From the NCBI GenBank assembly GCA_938021205.1, contig CALIGI010000021.1, forward strand, positions 1 to 44,652: a DNA stretch of 44,652 nucleotides, read 5' to 3'. A program made the position numbers and the translations under genes. The DNA comes from an uncultured Pseudanabaenaceae cyanobacterium (GTDB taxonomy: Bacteria; Cyanobacteriota; Cyanobacteriia; PCC-9006; JAAUQQ01). The notes under the pieces are model-generated. The model was not told where the DNA came from, did no database searches, and saw only the letters and a list, made by a program, of their open reading frames with translations. Shown here piece after piece: positions 24,226 through 32,053 of this stretch (position 1 is the stretch's first letter; each line of letters opens with the position of its first letter).

Positions 24226-25380
24226 ATGGCATTAAAGCTGGGCGTTCCAAAGGAACTGGATGGTGAGCAACGGGTAGCCCTTGTGCCCGATGTGGTGAAG
24301 CGCTTGGTTAAACAAGGGCTAGAAATTTGGATCGAATCAGGAGCCGGAGTTCCTGCCAGCGCCAGTGATGCGGATTATGAAGCCGCAGGAGCCCAGATTA
24401 CCGATGGCGATCGCGTTTGGAATGAATCCGATGCCGTCCTAACAGTGGCCGCGTCTAAGACCCTGCGGGGGCAGTCCAATCGCCTGGATGGCCTTAAGTC
24501 TGGGTCGGTCATCATTGGTTTTCTCGATCCCCTGGGTGACCTGGACCTCGTTAAAACCCTGGCAGATAAAGGCGTAACCAGCTTCAGTATGGAGTTGGTG
24601 CCTCGCATTAGTCGTGCCCAGAGCATGGATGCCCTATCTTCCCAGGCCAGTATTGGCGGTTATAAGGCGGTGCTGTTGGCCGCTGCGGCCTTGCCCAAGT
24701 ATTTCCCCATGTTGACCACGGCGGCGGGTACCATTGCCCCGGCTAAAGTCCTCGTGGTGGGTGCTGGGGTTGCGGGCTTGCAAGCGATCGCGACTGCCCG
24801 CCGCCTCGGTGCTGTGGTGGAGTCCTTCGACATTCGTCCTGAGGTCAAGGAACAGGTGCAAAGTCTGGGAGCCAACTTCATCGACATCACCTTTGAAGAA
24901 GAGACCCGGGCCGAAGGCGGCTATGCCAAGGAACTGTCCCAAGCCGCCCAGGAGCACACCCAAAAAGTGCTCACGGAGCATGTGCAACAGTCTGACGTGG
25001 TGATCACCACCGCCCAGGTACCCGGCAAGAAAGCGCCTCGCATCGTCACCGAGGCCATGGTGGAAGGCATGAAAGCCGGAGCCGTGATTGTGGACATGGC
25101 GGCGAACCAAGGCGGCAACTGCGCCTATAGCGAGTCTGGCCGCACCATCGTTCACAACGGCATCACCATCATGGGACCGGATAACCTGCCCACGACGGTG
25201 CCGGTCCATGCGAGCCAGCTCTACGCCAAGAATCTCTCGGCCCTGCTGAAGTTGCTGGTGCAAGATGAGGCAATGAACTTGAACTTCGAAGACGAGATCA
25301 TCAAGGGGGCTTGCCTCACCCACGGCGGTGAAATTCTCAACGGGCGAGTGAAGTCCATGTTGGAACCCACGGCTGTTTAG
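24226..25380 (+). CDS. pntAA: NAD(P) transhydrogenase alpha subunit, part 1
   Basis: The ATG at 24226 (MALKLGVPKELDGEQRVALVP) gives 384 residues. This is domain dI of proton-translocating transhydrogenase, which binds NAD(H). Visible features are the N-terminal alanine-dehydrogenase-like half, RAQSMDALSSQASIGGYKAV and the Rossmann loop VVGAGVAGLQAIATARRLGA. The hydrophobic dII part found in long PntA proteins is encoded separately at 25497. It is the first gene of pntAA-pntAB-pntB. The enzyme couples hydride transfer from NADH to NADP+ with proton movement. Confidence 0.95.
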   Translation: MALKLGVPKELDGEQRVALVPDVVKRLVKQGLEIWIESGAGVPASASDADYEAAGAQITDGDRVWNESDAVLTVAASKTLRGQSNRLDGLKSGSVIIGFLDPLGDLDLVKTLADKGVTSFSMELVPRISRAQSMDALSSQASIGGYKAVLLAAAALPKYFPMLTTAAGTIAPAKVLVVGAGVAGLQAIATARRLGAVVESFDIRPEVKEQVQSLGANFIDITFEEETRAEGGYAKELSQAAQEHTQKVLTEHVQQSDVVITTAQVPGKKAPRIVTEAMVEGMKAGAVIVDMAANQGGNCAYSESGRTIVHNGITIMGPDNLPTTVPVHASQLYAKNLSALLKLLVQDEAMNLNFEDEIIKGACLTHGGEILNGRVKSMLEPTAV

Positions 25381-25496
25381 GCTAATCCACTGGTCTGAAC
25401 TGTGCTCGACCAGCGTGCAAGAGGCACCAGGCTTCGCTCAGCCTGGTGCTGCCCAACGGCCATCGTTATCTACTCGATCTTCAATTCTTTCCAGCC

Positions 25497-25784
25497 ATGT
25501 CTGAAACGCTAATCGCAGCACTATTTGTCTTTGTTTTGGCATCCTTTGCAGGCTTTGAAGTGATCACCAAGGTCCCGCCTACGCTGCACACCCCGCTGAT
25601 GTCAGGTGCCAATGCCATTTCCGGCATCGCCGTCATTGGAGCCATGGTCGTGGCCGGTCCCAATCTCACCCACGACAACAACTTCATCGTGATCATGGGC
25701 TTGATTGCCATCACCCTGGCCATGGTTAACGTCGTCGGCGGATTCATGGTCACCGATCGCATGCTGCAAATGTTTAAGAAATAG
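25497..25784 (+). CDS. pntAB: NAD(P) transhydrogenase alpha subunit, part 2 (membrane)
   Basis: Starting at MSETLIAALFVFVLASFAGF gives 95 residues with three hydrophobic helices. VITKVPPTLHTPLMSGANAISG is the conserved dII motif that helps form the proton channel with PntB. An upstream frame to 25446 exists but is not family-like. It lies 116 bases after pntAA and 52 before pntB. The split alpha subunit is normal in many cyanobacteria and alphaproteobacteria. Confidence 0.95.
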   Translation: MSETLIAALFVFVLASFAGFEVITKVPPTLHTPLMSGANAISGIAVIGAMVVAGPNLTHDNNFIVIMGLIAITLAMVNVVGGFMVTDRMLQMFKK

Positions 25785-25836
25785 GGTCTAGTCCAGCTTC
25801 GTTTTTTGTTCCTGATTGCTTCATTCAAAGAACCCT

Positions 25837-27237
25837 ATGGAAACCTTTCTTCCGTCCGCAATCCAACTTAGCTATATCGTCGCCACGGGTCTATTTTTCC
25901 TAGGGTTGAAGAAGCTAGGCTCTCCTGCCACAGCTCGCTCAGGCAATATCTGGGCCTCGGTTGGTATGGTGATCGCAGTGGTCGTCACACTCTTGGATCG
26001 GGGTGTTGTCAACTATCCCATGATTCTCGGGGCCATTAGTCTGGGCTCAGCCATCGGTTTTGTAGCAGCCAAGAAGGTTGCCATGACCGAGATGCCCCAG
26101 ATGGTGGGCCTACTCAACGGCTTGGGGGGAGCGGCATCGGCCCTAGTGGCGATCTCCGAATTCTATCGCCTCTTGTTAGAAGGCTCGGTCCCTATCCCAG
26201 CAACCATCACTGCCATCCTCGGCAGCTTGATTGGCGGCATTACCTTCAGCGGCAGCTTCGTTGCCTTCGCCAAGCTTCAGGGCTTAATCAGCGGTAAGCC
26301 CATGTCCCTGCCGGGGCAGAAAATTATCAATGTCTTACTGTTTGCCTTGTTTATCGCAGGCTCAGTGATGCTGTTGATCAGCCCTGCCAGCAGCACCTTC
26401 TTGGTGATCACCGGCATCTCTCTCATCCTCGGTCTGTTCCTGGTGCTGCCCATCGGCGGCGGTGACATGCCCGTGGTGATTTCGCTGCTCAACTCCCTGT
26501 CCGGCTTAGCCGCCAGTGCAGCGGGTTTCGTGGTGATGAACAACATGCTGATTGTGGCGGGTGCCTTGGTGGGTGCTTCGGGCCTGATCCTGACGGAAAT
26601 CATGTGTAAGGGCATGAACCGCACCCTGACCAATGTCTTGTTCTCTGCCTTTGGCGGCGGTGCAACGGGTAGCGGCGGCAGTGCTGCAGGCGACGGCGTT
26701 GAGAAGAGCTACCGCCAAGTGGATGCCGAGACTGGCGCGATGATGCTGGGCTATGCCCGCTCTGTGGTGGTGGTTCCCGGTTATGGCATGGCCGTTGCTC
26801 AAGCGCAGCACAGCGTGCGTGAGTTGGCGGACCAACTAGCGACTCGTGGTGTGGAAGTGAAGTACGCGATTCACCCCGTTGCTGGTCGCATGCCGGGTCA
26901 CATGAATGTGCTGCTGGCCGAGGCCAATGTGCCCTACTCCCAGCTCTATGACATGGATGACATCAACGGTGAATTTGACCGCACTGATGTTGCTTTGGTC
27001 ATCGGTGCAAACGATGTGGTTAATCCTGACGCCAAGGAAGATGCCGACAGCCCCATCTACGGGATGCCCATCCTGGAAGTGGACAAGGCGAAAAACACCA
27101 TCGTGATCAAGCGCAGCATGAAGCCCGGCTATGCAGGCATTGATAACCAGTTATTCTACCGCGATAAGACGGCGATGTACTTTGGCAATGCCAAGGAAGC
27201 CGTGGCGGATTTGGTCTCTGAAGTGAAGCAGCTCTAG
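25837..27237 (+). CDS. pntB: NAD(P) transhydrogenase beta subunit
   Basis: The ATG at 25837 (METFLPSAIQLSYIVATGLF) gives 466 residues; the frame upstream begins at a TTG and is not family-like. About eight or nine membrane helices occupy residues 1-260. The NADP(H)-binding dIII domain follows at about 290-466 with VVVPGYGMAVAQAQHSV, HPVAGRMPGHMNVLLAEANVPY, VIGANDVVNPDA and SMKPGYAGIDN. It completes the transhydrogenase and is the last gene of the operon, closed by the hairpin at 27266-27330. Confidence 0.97.
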   Translation: METFLPSAIQLSYIVATGLFFLGLKKLGSPATARSGNIWASVGMVIAVVVTLLDRGVVNYPMILGAISLGSAIGFVAAKKVAMTEMPQMVGLLNGLGGAASALVAISEFYRLLLEGSVPIPATITAILGSLIGGITFSGSFVAFAKLQGLISGKPMSLPGQKIINVLLFALFIAGSVMLLISPASSTFLVITGISLILGLFLVLPIGGGDMPVVISLLNSLSGLAASAAGFVVMNNMLIVAGALVGASGLILTEIMCKGMNRTLTNVLFSAFGGGATGSGGSAAGDGVEKSYRQVDAETGAMMLGYARSVVVVPGYGMAVAQAQHSVRELADQLATRGVEVKYAIHPVAGRMPGHMNVLLAEANVPYSQLYDMDDINGEFDRTDVALVIGANDVVNPDAKEDADSPIYGMPILEVDKAKNTIVIKRSMKPGYAGIDNQLFYRDKTAMYFGNAKEAVADLVSEVKQL

Positions 27238-27265
27238 TCAGTGCTGTCCTAACTGAGTCGTTTTG

Positions 27266-27330
27266 AACACCGGGTGTTTGACCTGGGAGTCTGTGAAGCT
27301 CCTGGAATCGTCAAACACCCGGTGTTTTTT
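27266..27330 (+). terminator. pnt operon terminator made of AACACCGGGTGTTT repeat arms
   Basis: AACACCGGGTGTTTGAC (27266-27282) and its exact complement at 27310-27326 form a 17-base stem, followed by four more T (six consecutive T in all). The loop of 27 bases has further partial pairing. It begins 28 bases after the pntB stop and is a convincing Rho-independent terminator. The CCGGGTGTTT core recurs near 30963 and 31105, so it may derive from an interspersed repeat. Confidence 0.85.
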
Positions 27331-27372
27331 AGCGTCATATAATGGATGAACAGAGGAAAGCGGGAACTTGCA

Positions 27373-27945
27373 ATGGCGATCGCCTCAAAACCTATGACCC
27401 TGGAGGAGTACCTCGATTATGACGATGGTACTGATACAGATTATGAGCTGGTGGATGGCCGGTTAATTGCAATGCCCACCGAAGGCGACCTCAATGACCG
27501 GATTGCTAATTTTCTGTATATCTGCTTTTTCCAGCTCGGTATCCCCGGCGACTTCCTCAGCATGAAGCTACAAATTGCCGTGAGCGGACGGCGAGCGAAT
27601 GCGAGACAGCCAGATTTAGCGGTTCTATCAGAAGAATCTGCAACGGCAGTCAGAGGCGCAAGACAACGTTTAATTACCTATGACATGCCACCACCGCAGC
27701 TCGTGGTGGAGGTTGTGAGCCCAAAGCAGGAAAGTCGCGATTACCGCTACAAGCGAACAGAGTATGCCGGTCGGCACATCCCCGAATATTGGATTGTTGA
27801 TCCAATTGCCCAGACCGTCACAGTATTGGAATGGGTCGATGGGCTCTACGAGGAACAGGTCTATCGAGGCGACGCAGAGATTCACTCACCGTCGTTCCCA
27901 GAGCTGAAATTGACTGTGCAGCAAGTACTGCAAGTCGATCGCTAA
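27373..27945 (+). CDS. Uma2 family (DUF820) putative restriction-like nuclease
   Basis: The ATG at 27373 (MAIASKPMTLEEYLDY) gives 190 residues; 27346 is an alternative start. It shows the Uma2 pattern: DYELVDGRLIAMP, RQPDLAVLSEE, PQLVVEVVSPKQESRDYRYKRTEY and IPEYWIVDP. The Asp of QPD, the Glu of VVEV and the following Lys form a PD-(D/E)XK-type site. These proteins are very abundant in cyanobacteria and their biological role is unresolved. It stands alone just after the pnt terminator. Confidence 0.92.
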   Translation: MAIASKPMTLEEYLDYDDGTDTDYELVDGRLIAMPTEGDLNDRIANFLYICFFQLGIPGDFLSMKLQIAVSGRRANARQPDLAVLSEESATAVRGARQRLITYDMPPPQLVVEVVSPKQESRDYRYKRTEYAGRHIPEYWIVDPIAQTVTVLEWVDGLYEEQVYRGDAEIHSPSFPELKLTVQQVLQVDR

Positions 27946-28159
27946 CCCAGGAGCAGGCCCACGACTGAGGATTCAAGCCAGGAAGAATGGAGCCAATGAT
28001 GCCTTCCCCATGGGCTGAAAGGTTTTGGTTCATTTCTGATGCTGATGTGCATTGGCGAGGTGGTGCATTGTGAACCTAGGCGGGGGGCATTACACCCTAG
28101 CGCTGCGATCGCTCTCCTTGGGAAGCTTAGTAATAGATACGACTATTACGGCTTTTCGA

Positions 28160-28645
28160 ATGCTCAGAAATTTAGACTTCGCGATCCTGGCTCCCATCCC
28201 CGAGGCGTACCTCCTAGCCAGTCGCGAGACCATCGTTGCCCAGCTCGATGCGGAGATTGCAGACCCTTCCATTGTCTTTGGTACGAATGAATTTGAAGTG
28301 CTGGGCGAGGCGCAGCAGAAGCGCGATGACAAGGCTGTAATCGTCTTCATCTATGGCTCTGAGCCTGCTGAGCCACCGCTGAATCCCGAAATTACCTGGC
28401 AGGCCATATATAAGGGATCAACCCATTCTCGTCGGGGTCGTTACACCGGTAATAAGCTGCGCCGCCCGGAAATCAGCATTAGCCCCAAAGATACCTGGGC
28501 GGTGTATTGGGAATTGCTGGAGCTGGAGCCCATGAAGAAGCCCCTGGCCATGGATCGCTTCTGCCAGTTGGGCAAGAAGAAGAACTTAGGGCCTCGCTTT
28601 CTGCCCAAGGGGCCGATGCTAGTGGACTATCCGAAATCGAATTAA
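28160..28645 (+). CDS. Hypothetical protein, 161 aa
   Basis: The frame is open from 28052, but the first part is not protein-like. The ATG at 28160 (MLRNLDFAILAPIPEAYLL) is a better start. The product is soluble and basic towards the end (RRGRYTGNKLRRPE, LGKKKNLGPRFLPKGP). It includes a hydrophobic strand AVIVFIYGS and a Trp-rich stretch DTWAVYWELLELEP. I do not recognise a family. The even codon use and length support a real gene. It follows Uma2 on the same strand, about 215 bases downstream. Confidence 0.6.
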   Translation: MLRNLDFAILAPIPEAYLLASRETIVAQLDAEIADPSIVFGTNEFEVLGEAQQKRDDKAVIVFIYGSEPAEPPLNPEITWQAIYKGSTHSRRGRYTGNKLRRPEISISPKDTWAVYWELLELEPMKKPLAMDRFCQLGKKKNLGPRFLPKGPMLVDYPKSN

Positions 28646-28783
28646 GGTCAGTGAATGATGCTCCGGTGTTCAGCTAAATAATTACTGCGATTTACAGCGA
28701 CCCCGGCGGTCTCAACTAATGTTGAGGTGGCTGGGGTTTTGTTTGGGCCGTTTTGGATTGTTCTTCAATAGCCCCAAAGCCGA

Positions 28784-28826
28784 CCTCATCCCCTACCCCC
28801 CCTTCTTCTCAAGGAGAAAGGGAACC
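28784..28826. repeat. Half-copy of the CCTC-TCCCCTA...GGGAACC repeat
   Basis: The stretch begins CCTCATCCCCTACC and ends AAGGAGAAAGGGAACC. It resembles one arm of the inverted repeat at 44541-44650, which begins CCTCTCCCCTAGCC and ends GGAGCGGGGAACC. It sits just before the start of the DUF1186-like gene, where its AAGGAG is about 30 bases upstream of the ATG. It probably represents one arm of an interspersed palindromic element. Confidence 0.5.
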
Positions 28827-28845
28827 GAGCCAGAAAACGATATCC

Positions 28846-29745
28846 ATGCGCTTCAACTATCAGCCCCCGGTTTCCAAAGTCTTGGCCTATGGTGTGATTA
28901 AGCCAAGGAAACAGCCTGGCCCTCAGTATTGGCCTGATTATGTGGGTGAGCTGGAGCTGACACATGAACATGTCATGGAGCTGATTCGCTTGGCGTTGGA
29001 TCGGGAATGCCAGAAGGTGCCGAGCCAATGGGTGGAGGTTTATGGCCAGGTCCATGGCTGGCGAGCTTTGGGGCAACTTAAGGCCGCAGAAGCAGCGGAG
29101 CCTCTCCTGAGCTTGCTGGGAGATGAGGGCGATGATTGGGTAACGGATGAAATTCCCTATGTGTACGGGATGATTGGAGCGGTGGCGATTCCCGCTTTAG
29201 CGAGTTATTTGGGTAAGTCGTCGAAGCAGGACTGGGGGCGGATGACGACGATTAGTTGCTTGAGAGCGATCGCTGAGGCCAACCCGGAAGCCCAAAGCGA
29301 TTGCGTTGCCGCCTTGGCGGCCCAGCTCGACGATGCTCGGCGTAATGCCCCAGAAATTAATGGCTTGCTGATTGCGGAGCTGGTGGAGCTGAAGGCGGTG
29401 GATGCGGCACCAGCGATTGAACAGGCCTATGCCACAGATAATGTGGATGAGCTGATGGCGGGGAGCTGGGCTTCGATTCAGGTGTCGCTGGGACTGAAGA
29501 TGCGATCGGATTTTAGTGAAGCAGATTTCCAGCCCAAGATCCCGCCGGAGCTAGCTGAGATTCAACGATTGGGGCGCATGGGGGCTGAGATGAGCGATGA
29601 CGTGGCAGATGCGCCGATGTCGCTATCAGATGCGCTGATGATGTCGCCAGAGCCAGGCATAAATGCGGGTAAAGGCTTTGGGGGGAACGGTTTCGGCGGT
29701 AATGGCTTTGGGGGAACGAATAAGAACAACAAAAAGAAGAAATAA
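28846..29745 (+). CDS. DUF1186/HEAT-repeat-like protein with Gly-Asn-Lys tail
   Basis: The ATG at 28846 (MRFNYQPPVSKVLAYGV) gives 299 residues; the earlier frame covers a repeat element. Residues 1-200 are helical, with HEAT-like pairs such as GWRALGQLKAAEAAEPLLSLL and IGAVAIPALASYLG, matching my recollection of DUF1186. Such repeats usually bind other proteins. The last 25 residues are odd: three FGGN/FGGT repeats followed by an Asn/Lys run ending KKKK. That tail could bind nucleic acid or act as a flexible linker; this is inference. There is no signal peptide. Confidence 0.8.
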   Translation: MRFNYQPPVSKVLAYGVIKPRKQPGPQYWPDYVGELELTHEHVMELIRLALDRECQKVPSQWVEVYGQVHGWRALGQLKAAEAAEPLLSLLGDEGDDWVTDEIPYVYGMIGAVAIPALASYLGKSSKQDWGRMTTISCLRAIAEANPEAQSDCVAALAAQLDDARRNAPEINGLLIAELVELKAVDAAPAIEQAYATDNVDELMAGSWASIQVSLGLKMRSDFSEADFQPKIPPELAEIQRLGRMGAEMSDDVADAPMSLSDALMMSPEPGINAGKGFGGNGFGGNGFGGTNKNNKKKK

Positions 29746-30206
29746 AGCAGAAACAGCATCTTAGGGAAACTAACGATACTGACCTAGTATCCCCGGAGCT
29801 GTCCTAAAGCAAGCCCCATAGAAATCATGCGTAAAGCTGATGAAGAGCAGCGTCCGATGGGGCAACGGCGGTGGCATCCAGTAAGCAATTAAACAGTTTT
29901 ACGGAGCTGAGGAACTAGGAGTAAATACAGAGGAGTGCATGTAGCTCGAGTTTACATTGGTAATATCGGTTAAGAGTACGTAAGATTTTACCCGTGTTGC
30001 TCGGCAGAGATACAGGTTTTTATTTTGTATCTTGAAAGGCTTTTCTTTAGGATGAATTTCAGTGTTGAAATAAGCCTATTTTCTATCAAGAGGGGGTGAC
30101 TTTAAGGCAAGTTCTTGGATTGAGAGAGGAAGATATTGATGCTTCTGTCAACGGCGCATGAACAGCGCATCGACAACACAGAACCCTCTCTTAAACCTCT
30201 AGAAAC
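29746..30206 (+). other. Intergenic region upstream of the PEP-CTERM gene
   Basis: This stretch of 461 bases is relatively AT-rich, with no convincing ORF. The last 100 bases should contain the PEP-CTERM promoter. I could not fix -35 and -10 boxes with confidence. No RNA gene or hairpin stands out. Confidence 0.45.
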
Positions 30207-30950
30207 ATGCAACTATCTAACCTCTTTAATTTGCGTTCTGCTTCCCTTGTTGCCTTTAGTGCTATAACTCTCCTCGCTTCTGTAAATCCTGCTCAGGCCT
30301 TCTCTTTTAAGATGACTTCTGGTGTTGCAGGTCTTAATGGAGAGACTGATCAAGGTGCTTTTTCTGAGTTCTCTAATCTTGCGGGCACAACTACTGTTGA
30401 TTTCAATGATGGTGCGCCTAGCGATGGTTTTGCGAGCTATTCCTTGACGGGTAGCCGAGCCAAGACATTGTCTGACAAATGGGCTCCTGTGGGGGCGAAT
30501 GGAGAGAAGAATGACTCCAATTATTTGACGACTTTCCAGGGCAGCAATGTCGTGATCGACTTGCAGGAAAGCCTGAACTATTTTGGTATCAACTGGGGGG
30601 CTGCGGATGATGGCAACACTTTTTCTTTCTTTAAGGGTGACACCTTAGTCGAGGCTTATGACACTGCGCGTATTATTGCAGAAGGTGGTTTTGACCAGAC
30701 TTCCAGCTACCACAATAATGAGGGCAATGGTTACGTTCACTTCTATGCGGATAGTGCGGCTGAGCTGTTTGACCGCATTGTGATTTCTGAGGCCAATAGC
30801 GGTGGTTTTGAAAGCGATAATCACTCTTTCCATGTGGGTGACGGCCGTTTTGAGGGCTTTGATCCTGCGAAGGTGCCTGAGCCTGCGATGATGCTGGGCT
30901 TGGTGGGTGTTGCTGGGATGTTCATTAGTAAGCGCCAGCAGGCTGCTTAA
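30207..30950 (+). CDS. PEP-CTERM sorting domain protein
   Basis: A 247-residue exported protein. Residues 1-31 form a signal peptide ending NPAQAFS. The mature part is strand-rich, acidic and Gly/Asn/Ser-rich, with one long domain (TTVDFNDG, VVIDLQESLNYFGINWG, FDRIVISEANSGGFESDNH) typical of PEP-CTERM cargo. The end is VPEPAMMLGLVGVAGMFISK plus a basic tail: the PEP motif, a hydrophobic helix and a positive end recognised by an exosortase. No exosortase gene lies in this window. Its role is likely extracellular or cell-surface; the substrate is unknown. Confidence 0.93.
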   Translation: MQLSNLFNLRSASLVAFSAITLLASVNPAQAFSFKMTSGVAGLNGETDQGAFSEFSNLAGTTTVDFNDGAPSDGFASYSLTGSRAKTLSDKWAPVGANGEKNDSNYLTTFQGSNVVIDLQESLNYFGINWGAADDGNTFSFFKGDTLVEAYDTARIIAEGGFDQTSSYHNNEGNGYVHFYADSAAELFDRIVISEANSGGFESDNHSFHVGDGRFEGFDPAKVPEPAMMLGLVGVAGMFISKRQQAA

Positions 30951-30962
30951 GCTTCGAGACTA

Positions 30963-30976
30963 GAAACCGGGTGTTT
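30963..30976 (+). repeat. GAAACCGGGTGTTT repeat, single copy
   Basis: GAAACCGGGTGTTT occurs 12 bases after the PEP-CTERM stop. The same 14-mer is found at 31106-31119 and inverted at 31157-31170. It shares the CCGGGTGTTT core with the pnt terminator at 27266. Confidence 0.75.
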
Positions 30977-31040
30977 AGCAGAATCTTTTGATGCAGTTTT
31001 AGTGTCCATTGCAAACATCAAGTTTCTGAATTGGTAGATC

Positions 31041-31071
31041 GCCCTCTCCTGGTGAGTTTCCGGGGGAGGGC
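31041..31071 (+). terminator. Probable terminator hairpin of the PEP-CTERM gene
   Basis: GCCCTCTCCTGG (31041-31052) pairs with CCGGGGGAGGGC (31060-31071), with two G-T wobbles and a 7-base loop. The stem is GC-rich. It lies about 90 bases past the stop. The T content just after the stem is modest, so the call is tentative. Confidence 0.55.
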
Positions 31072-31104
31072 ATTTGCATTGGGGCTAGAACCGAGCATGT
31101 GGCT

Positions 31105-31171
31105 AGAAACCGGGTGTTTGCGTCAGTCTTTAAGACTTCTCCCAAAGGCTTTCGCTAAACACCCGGTTTCT
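31105..31171. repeat. Inverted pair of AGAAACCGGGTGTTT repeats
   Basis: AGAAACCGGGTGTTT (31105-31119) and AAACACCCGGTTTCT (31157-31171) are perfect reverse complements over 15 bases, with a 37-base loop that itself contains the palindrome GTCTTTAAGAC. This is a complete stem-loop version of the repeat seen alone at 30963. Confidence 0.8.
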
Positions 31172-31416
31172 GAGGCGTTAGGCGGTTGGTTTAGCAGCGG
31201 CGGGTGTTGCTGGTGAGGCTGAGGTCGAGGGCGGCGGTGGTGCAGAGTTGCAAGCTGGTGGTGCAGATGGTGAGCAAGATTTTGGTCTGGGGGTGAGGTT
31301 GAGCTGGAGTGGTTTTCCACAGGCACTGATGAGAAATACGGGTTTTAGCAGCGAGTCTCAGACCTTACCACTCCATCGACTTTGGTTAAAACTCACAATG
31401 ACTCAACTGTGTGCCA

Positions 31417-31728
31417 CTAGCGCTGCTCCTGGTTGGGGGCTTTCGTGACCTGGGGCTCCCCAATCATCCTACCCGCCGCCGCCCTAGCCTCATCCTCCGC
31501 TGCCTCCTGCAAAAACTGCCGCGCCAGCCGGTTGTACGTGCCAGGGCCAATGAACTGGGGGTACTTGTGCGATCGCGTATAACTCCACACCAACTCCCCC
31601 TCATCCAAAATCCGCACCTCCTGGGTCCAGCCCCGACAATCCGGCATCAACGCCTTCGCCGCCTCCAACCCATCAATCCAATGCTCATACTGGGCATCAT
31701 GCCCCATCGTCGAAATCACTCGGAACAT
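31417..31728 (-). CDS. Hypothetical protein, 103 aa
   Basis: The product starts MFRVISTMGHDAQYEHWIDG and is soluble. Notable features are DCRGWTQEVRILDEGELVW, an aromatic YPQFIGPGTYNRLARQFL and an Ala/Glu-rich end. A strong G-rich ribosome site (GGGGTGGGGGTGGG) precedes the ATG. I do not know the family. Coding composition is consistent, and it converges on the repeat region at 30951-31416. Confidence 0.65.
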   Translation of the reverse strand: MFRVISTMGHDAQYEHWIDGLEAAKALMPDCRGWTQEVRILDEGELVWSYTRSHKYPQFIGPGTYNRLARQFLQEAAEDEARAAAGRMIGEPQVTKAPNQEQR

Positions 31729-32053
31729 CCCACCCCCACCCCGCTAAAGCCAGGCCCAATTGCAACAGCTCTATCCTATCGCCGCCCACCAGGCCCAGAG
31801 AACGCATCCCAAAAATTCCATCAAGCCTTTAACAAACGCCTTCAGTCAAAAACAGCAAGCTTTTGTTGAAGGCGTGAAGCATCCGAAACCGAACCGGCAT
31901 AAAGGCGCTGGAGAATTCTGGGTTATCAGAGATAACGACGGCAATTGAGCCTCCCTTCTAGGGACTCAAATGTAGGACCAAAAATTAAATGAGAGCTTCT
32001 CCCCCTTTGCCTTAGGCAAGCTCAGGCAAAGGGAGAGAGATTTGAAGCTGAAT
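31729..32053. other. Intergenic region between the 103-aa gene and the ABC-F gene
   Basis: This gap of 325 bases has a frame at 31760-31948 ending HPKPNRHKGAGEFWVIRDND, which looks somewhat protein-like but starts without a ribosome site; it may be a gene remnant. The ABC-F terminator hairpin is at 31999-32037. Nothing else is evident. Confidence 0.45.
31999..32037 (-). terminator. Terminator of the ABC-F gene
   Basis: CTCCCCCTTTGCCT (31999-32012) and AGGCAAAGGGAGAG (32024-32037) pair over 14 bases with one mismatch. It lies just after the ABC-F stop in the minus direction. In that direction the stem is followed within about 10 bases by an AT-rich run ending in TTTTT. Confidence 0.65.

Larger units (their letters stand above)
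30951..31416. other. Repeat-bearing intergenic region after the PEP-CTERM gene
   Basis: This gap of 466 bases contains three symmetric elements annotated separately at 30963, 31041 and 31105. Frames in it (for example at 31031 and 31248) read through the repeats and are not believable genes. The neighbours converge: the PEP-CTERM gene from the left and the 103-residue gene from the right. Confidence 0.6.

Noticed and set aside
24634..25323. 229-residue minus-strand ORF opposite pntAA
   Set aside because: It is a shadow of pntAA in a GC-rich gene. Composition is His/Gly/Arg-rich without any motif.
27346..27945. Uma2 protein as part of a restriction-modification system with the Dam-type methylase
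   Set aside because: The two genes are 4 kb apart with the pnt operon and a terminator between them, and Uma2 proteins are usually solitary.
31760..31948. 62-residue ORF ending HPKPNRHKGAGEFWVIRDND
   Set aside because: It has no ribosome site, the N-terminal half is non-descript, and I recognise no family. It may be a remnant, but there is not enough to call it a gene.
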